Assembly: GCA_937870605.1 (NCBI GenBank)
Contig: CALMZW010000395.1
Span: 1 to 5,867, forward strand
Source of the DNA: an uncultured Synergistaceae bacterium
GTDB lineage: Bacteria; Synergistota; Synergistia; Synergistales; Aminobacteriaceae
Reading direction: 5' to 3'
DNA length: 5,867 nucleotides
The position numbers were made by a program, and so were the translations under genes. The notes beneath the pieces were generated by a model. The model worked only from the letters and a program-made list of their open reading frames with translations. It was not told where the DNA came from and made no database searches. This document shows, one piece after another, positions 1-4,426 of the stretch (positions are counted from its first letter, which is position 1; every line of letters starts with the position of its first letter).

Positions 1-357
1 GTTATCGACGACGTCAAGGCGGCGCTTGAAGGCCTTCTTACGCCCATCAAGCGCGAACATATACTCGGTCAGGCGGAAATACGGGAAGTCTTCAAGGTCC
101 CGAAGGCGGGAAAGATCGCCGGATGCTATGTTCTTGAAGGGCTCGTGCGAAGGAATTCTCCCGCCCGGTTGATTCGCGGCGGCGTCGTTGTCTGGACCGG
201 CGTTCTCTCGAACCTCAGACGGTTCAAGGATGAGGCTCGTGAAGTCGCTGCAGGATACGAATGCGGGATCAACCTGGGGAATTTTCAGGACATTCAAGAA
301 AAAGACATCATCGAAGTTTTCGAGGTTGTTGAAGAAAAGCGGCATCTGGAACGCTGA
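1..357 (+). CDS. infB: Translation initiation factor IF-2, C-terminal part (5' truncated by window)
   Basis: Frame 1 is open from the first base to TGA at 355-357 and gives the last 118 residues of IF-2, the GTPase that brings initiator fMet-tRNA to the 30S subunit and promotes subunit joining. Seen: the last part of domain III and the beta-barrel C-terminal domain, with family-typical stretches DVKAALEGLL (residues 4-13), AEIREVF (26-32), KAGKIAGCYV (35-44), RRNSPARLIRGGVV (50-63), RFKDEAREVAAGYECGI (74-90) and a final NFQDI..KDIIEVFE block. The G domain and true start lie upstream. IF-2 proteins normally end soon after this last block, so the C-terminus looks complete. It is the first gene of a tight cluster, with the next start only 9 nt after the stop. 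No frameshift or anomaly is seen, and identification is essentially certain from the conserved C-terminal motifs. Confidence 0.97.
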   Translation, partial: VIDDVKAALEGLLTPIKREHILGQAEIREVFKVPKAGKIAGCYVLEGLVRRNSPARLIRGGVVVWTGVLSNLRRFKDEAREVAAGYECGINLGNFQDIQEKDIIEVFEVVEEKRHLER

Positions 358-366
358 CAGATACGA

Positions 367-711
367 ATGGACGTCTTTTCACCGACTCTTTTCGTTGCGG
401 TTCTTCTTGTTTCCATCGAAATCCAGGGAAGCAGAAGCATGAAAGATCGGCGAAGCGTGGTGAAATCCTTGATTGAAAGGATTCGTCCGCGCTGGGATGT
501 TTCTGCGATGGACCTTGGACCGGACGGGGTCTGGAATCGGGCCTTTCTTGGATTTTCTGCCATCGCTCCGACAAATCAGATGGCGGTCGACCGTCTTGAT
601 AGCGTTCGCAGATTTGTCGAGTCGATGCAGGACGCTGAAGGGTTCGATATCCTGGAATACACTCAAGAGGTGGAGCGATATGACCACTTTTCGCATACAA
701 AGAATCAATAA
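367..711 (+). CDS. ylxP: DUF503 / YlxP-family protein
   Basis: This is a 114-residue product of the small DUF503 family, found between infB and rbfA in many bacteria; YlxP-type proteins are linked to ribosome or translation roles, but the biochemical function is not settled. Seen: a hydrophobic first beta strand (residues 8-18), then the diagnostic SMKDRRSVVKSLIERIR (24-40), DVSAMDLG (44-51), W..RAFLGFSAI (56-66) and a closing segment ILEYTQEVERYD. Family members are usually about 90-95 aa. This one has roughly 8-10 extra residues at each end, and the C-terminal extra lies in the 32-nt overlap with rbfA. ATG 367 is the first possible start after the in-frame infB stop, and there is no alternative start before the conserved core. 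Its ribosome binding site is poor, so translation probably depends on ribosomes finishing infB 9 nt upstream (inference). Confidence 0.9.
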   Translation: MDVFSPTLFVAVLLVSIEIQGSRSMKDRRSVVKSLIERIRPRWDVSAMDLGPDGVWNRAFLGFSAIAPTNQMAVDRLDSVRRFVESMQDAEGFDILEYTQEVERYDHFSHTKNQ

Positions 712-1084
712 ACAGATACAACGGGATCTCGCGATATTCCTTGAAACAAAAGTTCGGAATGATCTGGCCAAGCAGGCCATAATTACGGGCGTTAATTGTT
801 CCAGGGATCTTCGACATGCCAAGGTCTATTTTACATCCCTGGATCCCGAGTCCCGAGAGAGTGTTCACAAGGCTTTGCAGGAGATCGCCGGTCTTCTGCG
901 AAGCCTTCTTGCTCAGAGCCTCCCGCTGCGATTGATTCCCGAACTCTCGTTCTTTCTCGATTCATCGGAGGAATACGGGCGGCGTATCGACAGCCTCCTC
1001 AGAACGGTCGTCCCCGACAGCATTCTTGGCGGAGAGTCCGATGAAGATACGATGAGTGACGACGATGACGACGATGGAGAATAA
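680..1084 (+). CDS. rbfA: 30S ribosome-binding factor A (RbfA)
   Basis: A 134-residue RbfA, the KH-fold cytoplasmic factor that binds immature 30S subunits and assists late 16S rRNA maturation. Seen: RIQRINKQIQRDLAIFL (residues 5-21), ITGVNCSRDLRHAKVYFTSL (34-53), an alpha-helical LRSLLAQSLPLRLIPELSFF block (73-92), then DSSEEYGRRIDSLL, all in the family's order. Length fits the usual 110-140 aa. The start at ATG 680 is supported by purine-rich Shine-Dalgarno options AAGAGG (665-670) and GGAG (672-675), and by the homology beginning only four residues later. It overlaps the upstream gene by 32 nt. The C-terminus is an acidic, probably disordered tail ending in six consecutive Asp. That Asp run is encoded by a perfect tandem 9-nt repeat that also carries the candidate start codons of the next gene. 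Acidic or low-complexity C-terminal tails vary between RbfA proteins, so function should be normal. Confidence 0.95.
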   Translation: MTTFRIQRINKQIQRDLAIFLETKVRNDLAKQAIITGVNCSRDLRHAKVYFTSLDPESRESVHKALQEIAGLLRSLLAQSLPLRLIPELSFFLDSSEEYGRRIDSLLRTVVPDSILGGESDEDTMSDDDDDDGE

Positions 1085-2060
1085 CGTCGATTTCTGGTCC
1101 GTCATTGAGGCTTCGAAACGTCTGATCTTTCTCTCCCACGTCAAGCCGGACGGCGATACTCTCGGTTCCGCCGCCGCGTTCTTCAGCGTTGGAACGGAAA
1201 TGGGGAAACCCTGCGTCTGGGGGGGGCGCGACCCCTTTCCCGAGATGTATGCTTTTTTGCCGCACTCGCAGAAATACCAACAGATCGAATCACTGCGCGA
1301 ATTTGCGCCGACTTCGGGCGATGTCGTTCTCGCGCTTGATACCAGCACTCGCGACAGAAGTGTTCCGGATCTGGATCTCTCGCCGGTGTTACTGAACATT
1401 GACCACCATCACGACAATTCGCTGTACGGTGATATCGTTCGCGTCGACGCAGACGCATCATCAACCGCAGAGTTGCTCTGGGGCCTTTTTTCTTCCGCCA
1501 ACACTTCCCACGTCTCGTACGAAGCCGCATTTTCACTCTATGTCGGCGTCGTGACGGATTCCGGCTCCTTTTCGTTTTCCTGTACGACGCCTCGAACGCA
1601 CAAGGCCGTGTCGGATATGCTCGAAAAGGGCGTTCGCCCCGCTGAAGTCTACCGGCTTCTCAATTTCAACAGATCGTATGCGAAAACGCGCCTCTGGGGG
1701 CTTGCCCTTTCGAGAATCACCATCGAAGGAACTATCGCCATGACGTGGCTTGTCGATGCAGATTTCAGGAATTTCGGGGCTGATCCTTCCGAAACGGAAA
1801 ATCTCGTCAACCAGTTGTTGCTTATACGCGGTGTCGATATCGCTCTGCTCCTGATCGACAACAGAGAAGGGATCCGCGTAAGCATCCGTTCGGAAGGCGC
1901 CGTATCTGCGGCGACTATCGCTCACCGTTTCGGCGGAGGGGGGCATCCGCAAGCTGCCGGCTGCACCCTGCCCGGAACATTATCTTCAGCGACGGAACGA
2001 CTTTTCTCCGCCATCGATGAGTGCATGGGCAGCGATGAACGGCTTTCTGCTCCTCGATAA
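1074..2060 (+). CDS. nrnA: DHH/DHHA1 phosphoesterase, NrnA-like (nanoRNase / pAp phosphatase)
   Basis: This is a 328-residue DHH-superfamily phosphoesterase. NrnA-type members degrade 2-5 nt nanoRNAs from RNA decay and dephosphorylate 3'-phosphoadenosine 5'-phosphate with Mn2+; some family members cleave c-di-AMP or pApA instead, so the substrate is inferred. Seen (numbering from ATG 1074): motif I SHVKPDGDTLGS (21-32) with H22, D26 and D28; motif II LALDTST (87-93) with D89; the DHH signature in NIDHHHDN (108-115); motif IV TDSGSF (161-166); and the C-terminal DHHA1 substrate-binding loop GGGGHPQAAG (287-296). All metal-ligand motifs are present, so the enzyme should be active. The start is uncertain. 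GTG 1056, ATG 1065 and ATG 1074 are in frame and 9 nt apart; 1074 gives the usual ~20 residues before motif I. It overlaps rbfA by 11-29 nt and truB by 26 nt. A run of eight G at 1219-1226 is intact in frame. Confidence 0.93.
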   Translation: MENNVDFWSVIEASKRLIFLSHVKPDGDTLGSAAAFFSVGTEMGKPCVWGGRDPFPEMYAFLPHSQKYQQIESLREFAPTSGDVVLALDTSTRDRSVPDLDLSPVLLNIDHHHDNSLYGDIVRVDADASSTAELLWGLFSSANTSHVSYEAAFSLYVGVVTDSGSFSFSCTTPRTHKAVSDMLEKGVRPAEVYRLLNFNRSYAKTRLWGLALSRITIEGTIAMTWLVDADFRNFGADPSETENLVNQLLLIRGVDIALLLIDNREGIRVSIRSEGAVSAATIAHRFGGGGHPQAAGCTLPGTLSSATERLFSAIDECMGSDERLSAPR

Positions 2061-2964
2061 GGCGCGTGGTGTTCGCAGCACAGCCTGCGTGCAGCATATC
2101 AACCGTCTTCTCGGAAAAGAGATAAAAGTCGGACATGCCGGAACGCTCGATTCGTCTGCCGACGGGCTTCTCGTTCTTCTGATTGGCAAAGCGACCCGAT
2201 GGGCGGATATGGTCATGAATCTGCCGAAAGAGTACTTCGTAACCGCCGCGTTCGGCAAGACCACGGATACCGACGACGCCTCAGGCGAAATCACGTCTGA
2301 AAACGACATTTCCCATCTCAGCGAACGCAGGATAGATTGCGCATGCGCGTCTTTTCTCGGGTGGAGGGCGCAGATGCCTCCCCGGATTTCCGCCGTGAAA
2401 ATCAAAGGTGTCGCTGCGCATGCCGTAACCCGGTCGGGAGGCATCCCGGAAACGAAACCCCGCCCCGTATTCATTCGCAGCGTGAGGCGACGAACGTCTC
2501 TGCTGGAAGGCGGTCTGGCAGGGTTTTCCGTTTGCTGCGGACGAGGAACGTATGTACGAAGCATCATACGTGATATGGGGAACATTCTTGAATGCGGAGC
2601 ACATGTGCTTCGTCTGAGAAGATCGTCTATCGGCTCGCTCCATGTCGACACGGCCGTAAGCCAGGAGGATTTCGAACATCTCTCTGCAGCGGATGTATCG
2701 AACCTTCTCTTACCTGTCGAATCCGTGCTTGATGCGTACACATGGTACGACATCACATCCGCTCAATCGGAAACGCTGCTTCAGGGGAAAAGCGTTCCGA
2801 TTGCGTGCGTCCGCGCGTTCCGTTATGGCAGAATCCCCTCCGAGCGCGGCATTCTTCTCGCAACGCGCAACCACGTCGCTTTTTGCACGATGTCCTTGTC
2901 CGGAACGACGCTCCTTGCCGTTCCCGAAAGAAACATGACATCTGCCGGAGAAAGAGACGCATGA
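2035..2964 (+). CDS. truB: tRNA pseudouridine(55) synthase TruB
   Basis: A 309-residue TruB, which isomerises U55 in the T-loop of tRNAs to pseudouridine. Seen: the N-terminal NGFLLLDKARG (2-12), VGHAGTLDSSADGLL (32-46) containing the catalytic Asp (D39), KEYFVTAAFGKTTDTDDASG (65-84) with the conserved Tyr67, the PPRISAVKIKG block (115-125), GRGTYVRSIIRDMG (169-182) with the active-site Arg175, and CGAHVLRLRR (187-196). A C-terminal beta-rich region (about 245-298) fits the small PUA-like domain. Length is normal for bacterial TruB. ATG 2035 is preferred over ATG 2017 because the family usually begins one or two residues before GFLLLDK; neither has a clear Shine-Dalgarno. The gene overlaps nrnA by 26 nt and its TGA overlaps the ribF ATG (ATGA). 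Two usual positions are changed: the Pro after the catalytic Asp is Ser, and the RAY in the PPxxSAVK...RAYxxAR stretch is AAH. Both look tolerated rather than inactivating. Confidence 0.94.
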   Translation: MNGFLLLDKARGVRSTACVQHINRLLGKEIKVGHAGTLDSSADGLLVLLIGKATRWADMVMNLPKEYFVTAAFGKTTDTDDASGEITSENDISHLSERRIDCACASFLGWRAQMPPRISAVKIKGVAAHAVTRSGGIPETKPRPVFIRSVRRRTSLLEGGLAGFSVCCGRGTYVRSIIRDMGNILECGAHVLRLRRSSIGSLHVDTAVSQEDFEHLSAADVSNLLLPVESVLDAYTWYDITSAQSETLLQGKSVPIACVRAFRYGRIPSERGILLATRNHVAFCTMSLSGTTLLAVPERNMTSAGERDA

Positions 2965-3980
2965 TTCTTGCGCTTGGTGCTTTTGACGGATTCCATAAAG
3001 GGCATCAAAGCCTGTTTCAAACTGCGTCTGCGATGGCTCGTGAAAGAAACGAAGAGTGGGGCGTGTGCACCTTTTCTCCCCACCCGGGGCTTGTTTTGTT
3101 TCCTGCCGGCTGCAGACTGTTGTTCGACGAAAATGAAAAGCGAGTCCTTTTTCGATACCTTCACGTTCCGAACGTCGTACGGATTTCCTTCGATCTGGCT
3201 TTGGCCGCTCTTGATCCGCAGAGCTTTTTGAAACACCTTTTTTCTTTACGTCGAATTTCGGGACTTGTGGTTGGAGATAATTTTCATTTCGGCGCGGGAA
3301 AAACAGGAGATTCGAAACTCCTGCAGGAATCATGCGAGAAACAGGGTGTTTTCTTTCGTGTTCTTCCAAGAATTTTCATAAACGATCGTGTGGTGAGCAG
3401 TTCAGCTATTCGAAGGCTCGTTCACGGCGGCAACCTCGACGATGCGCGCGAATGGCTCGGATACCCTTTTTTTCTCTTTGGCGCCGTTGTCCGCGGCAAC
3501 GGGCGAGGCCGGAAGCTCGGGTACCCGACCGCGAATATCTCGCTGCCTCACTGGAAGATCCTTCCCCCCGAGGGCGTTTATGCAGCGTATGCGCTGATAC
3601 CGGGGACACAGGATGTTCACCTCTGCGCATTGAGCATAGGAGTAAATCCGACTTTCGACGATGTCGTCGAGCGACGCATTGAAGCACATATCATTGAATG
3701 CGATGACAACTTCTACGGAAAGGAAATTCTCGTGGTTCCTTTCAGACATCTTCGCGGTTCCGTTCGTTTTTCAGGTCCTGACGACTTGAAAAAACAGATC
3801 GGAAGCGATATCGAAAATGTATCTCGATTCAGAGCGACACAGCATGAGGAAAATCCGTATCTCGCGTTTATCGCGAATCTTTCGGGAGCGTTCGGAATGG
3901 GCGCGCATATTTCGTCGGATGAAGAATCGATTGCCTACGACGCTATCTCCGGTTCTTTCATCCGACAGAGCCTAAAATAA
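2961..3980 (+). CDS. ribF: Bifunctional riboflavin kinase / FAD synthetase
   Basis: A 339-residue RibF, which phosphorylates riboflavin to FMN and adenylylates FMN to FAD. Seen: an N-terminal nucleotidyltransferase domain with GAFDGFHKGHQ (6-16), FSPHP (38-42), VVGDNFHFGAGKTGD (103-117) and SSSAIR (146-151). This is followed by a flavokinase domain (about 165-285) with GAVVRGNGRGRKLGYPTANI (174-193, including the PTAN metal/nucleotide motif), EGVYAA, SIGVNPTFDD (225-234), the catalytic-Glu strand IEAHIIE (240-246) and YGKEILVVPF. ATG 2961 shares the ATGA junction with truB and has GGAG 10 nt upstream. This start leaves only five residues before GAFDG, fewer than the usual dozen or more, but no convincing upstream start exists. 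The protein continues about 50 residues past the normal end of the kinase domain with an unrecognised tail. RibF proteins are typically 305-315 aa. It is the last clear gene of the cluster. Confidence 0.94.
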   Translation: MILALGAFDGFHKGHQSLFQTASAMARERNEEWGVCTFSPHPGLVLFPAGCRLLFDENEKRVLFRYLHVPNVVRISFDLALAALDPQSFLKHLFSLRRISGLVVGDNFHFGAGKTGDSKLLQESCEKQGVFFRVLPRIFINDRVVSSSAIRRLVHGGNLDDAREWLGYPFFLFGAVVRGNGRGRKLGYPTANISLPHWKILPPEGVYAAYALIPGTQDVHLCALSIGVNPTFDDVVERRIEAHIIECDDNFYGKEILVVPFRHLRGSVRFSGPDDLKKQIGSDIENVSRFRATQHEENPYLAFIANLSGAFGMGAHISSDEESIAYDAISGSFIRQSLK

Positions 3981-4105
3981 TGGCAAACTGTGCATTCCGT
4001 TTGAAAACGGGGGAGAGAAACACATCGGGCTTCTTTTTAAGCGACGGCTCAGGTCGAATTTTCGGTCGAAAGATACGTGTCGAGCGACCACGCCGAACCT
4101 ACTGA
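3980..4105 (+). CDS. Possible small basic protein, 41 aa, translationally coupled to ribF
   Basis: I do not recognise this product. ATG 3980 shares its A with the ribF stop (TAATG), a classic stop-start re-initiation arrangement, and the frame stays open to TGA 4103-4105. The predicted 41 residues are strongly basic (many Arg/Lys, especially in the last third) with an FFLSDGSGRIFGRK stretch in the middle. There is no signal peptide, membrane span or known motif, and only one Cys. The upstream sequence has no good Shine-Dalgarno, so expression would rely on coupling. The ORF ends 15 nt before the tRNA promoter -35 box. A 41-codon open frame can arise by chance, and I cannot test conservation here, so this is a candidate only. 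Confidence 0.25.
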   Translation: MANCAFRLKTGERNTSGFFLSDGSGRIFGRKIRVERPRRTY

Positions 4106-4120
4106 AAACACCTTCAAAGC

Positions 4121-4147
4121 TTGACACCGACTCGAAAGCCGTGTAAT
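4121..4147 (+). promoter_or_regulatory. Promoter for tRNA-Arg
   Basis: A perfect -35 box TTGACA (4121-4126) is followed after 15 nt by TGTAAT (4142-4147), a 5/6 match to the sigma-70 -10 box. A start near 4154 would give a leader of about 13 nt before the tRNA, typical of tRNA genes. The spacer is shorter than the ideal 17 nt. An alternative -10, TAATGT at 4144-4149, has 17-nt spacing but only 3/6 matches. Confidence 0.6.
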
Positions 4148-4166
4148 GTTTCGAACGTCTTTCCGC

Positions 4167-4242
4167 GGGCCTGTAGCTCAGAGGATAGAGCGACGGCCTC
4201 CTAAGCCGTAGGTCGCCAGTTCGAATCTGGCCAGGCTCGCCA
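4167..4242 (+). tRNA. tRNA-Arg(CCT), CCA encoded
   Basis: A complete 76-nt cloverleaf is readable by eye. The acceptor stem is GGGCCTG/CAGGCTC (4167-4173 with 4232-4238; one G-T pair at 2-71), followed by TA at positions 8-9. The D-stem is GCTC/GAGC (4176-4179/4188-4191). The anticodon stem is ACGGC/GCCGT (4193-4197/4205-4209), and its 7-nt loop carries anticodon CCT at 4200-4202. The variable loop has 5 nt. The T-stem is GCCAG/CTGGC with loop TTCGAAT (4220-4226). The discriminator is G at 4239 and CCA is encoded at 4240-4242. It decodes the minor Arg codon AGG. No intron or mismatch is seen. It lies between ribF and ileS on the same strand with its own promoter. Confidence 0.97.
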
Positions 4243-4269
4243 TTTTCCGCGGACTCATTCGATTTGTCG

Positions 4270-4356
4270 GTGAAAAAACGCTTCTTCCTTTGGCTGTTTC
4301 TTGTCGTGTTTTTGGGCGTTTTTTTCGATTGCCGGCAAAGAAAGCCGGAACAGTAA
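4270..4356 (+). CDS. Possible 28-aa single-span membrane peptide
   Basis: I do not recognise this product. A GTG start (4270) or TTG two codons earlier (4264) opens a short frame ending at TAA 4354-4356. The peptide has the layout of a genuine micro-membrane protein: a positively charged start MKKR, an uninterrupted hydrophobic segment of 15 residues rich in Phe, Leu and Val (residues 5-19, with one Trp and one Gly), then a polar tail DCRQRKPEQ with one Cys just after the span. By the positive-inside rule the N-terminus would be cytoplasmic, although the tail is also basic. There is no Ile residue, so it does not look like an isoleucine attenuator leader for ileS. The Shine-Dalgarno is weak (CGGA, 4250-4253). 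The region is T-rich, so a hydrophobic frame by chance is possible. Confidence 0.25.
   Translation: MKKRFFLWLFLVVFLGVFFDCRQRKPEQ
4332..4348 (+). repeat. Inverted repeat CCGGC-N7-GCCGG
   Basis: A perfect 5-bp GC-rich inverted repeat (4332-4336 with 4344-4348) has a 7-nt purine loop. It lies at the end of the 28-codon frame and 25 nt upstream of the strong terminator. No T-run follows directly, so it is not itself a good terminator; it could be a leader RNA hairpin upstream of ileS. Confidence 0.4.
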
Positions 4357-4372
4357 ATTTTTACGGAAATCA

Positions 4373-4402
4373 GCCGTCCTGCTTCTGCAGGACGGCATTT
4401 TT
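4373..4402 (+). terminator. Strong intrinsic terminator between tRNA-Arg and ileS
   Basis: A perfect 10-bp stem, GCCGTCCTGC (4373-4382) with GCAGGACGGC (4387-4396), closes a TTCT tetraloop. It is followed by A and a run of five T (4398-4402). This is a textbook Rho-independent terminator for plus-strand transcription. It could end the tRNA-Arg transcript, whose 3' end is 130 nt upstream. Because it ends only 24 nt before the ileS start codon, it could also act as an attenuator in an ileS leader. I see no T-box antiterminator consensus (AGGGTGG..ACCGCG) upstream. Confidence 0.85.
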
Positions 4403-4412
4403 CCTATTCGAG

Positions 4413-4422
4413 AAAGGCGGGG
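4413..4422 (+). promoter_or_regulatory. ileS ribosome binding site
   Basis: The purine-rich sequence AAAGGCGGGG ends 4 nt before the ileS ATG at 4427. Its AAAGG core (4413-4417) lies 9 nt away, in good Shine-Dalgarno position. It begins 10 nt after the terminator T-run, so it is outside the hairpin and stays available when transcription reads through. Confidence 0.7.
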
Positions 4423-4426
4423 TATC

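Noticed and set aside
473..679. Longer in-frame upstream extension of rbfA
   Set aside because: RbfA homology begins right after ATG 680, which has its own Shine-Dalgarno; the upstream part lies wholly inside ylxP and matches no family.
1986..2756. 256-codon minus-strand frame opposite truB
   Set aside because: Low-complexity Arg/Ser-rich translation opposite a clear TruB; no motif, and the conserved gene explains the sequence.
2710..3369. 219-codon minus-strand frame opposite the truB/ribF junction
   Set aside because: Antisense to two well-conserved genes, highly charged and without family features.
3995..4012. CCGTTT-GA-AAACGG inverted repeat after ribF as a terminator
   Set aside because: A perfect 6-bp palindrome, but the loop is only 2 nt (5 bp with a 4-nt loop in practice) and purines rather than a T-run follow. 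I therefore see no intrinsic terminator between ribF and the tRNA.
4270..4356. 28-codon frame as an amino-acid attenuation leader peptide for ileS
   Set aside because: It contains no isoleucine codon, so stalling on uncharged tRNA-Ile cannot occur within it.
4243..4372. T-box riboswitch upstream of ileS
   Set aside because: The interval is short for a T-box leader and lacks the conserved AGGGTGG..ACCGCG antiterminator sequence.
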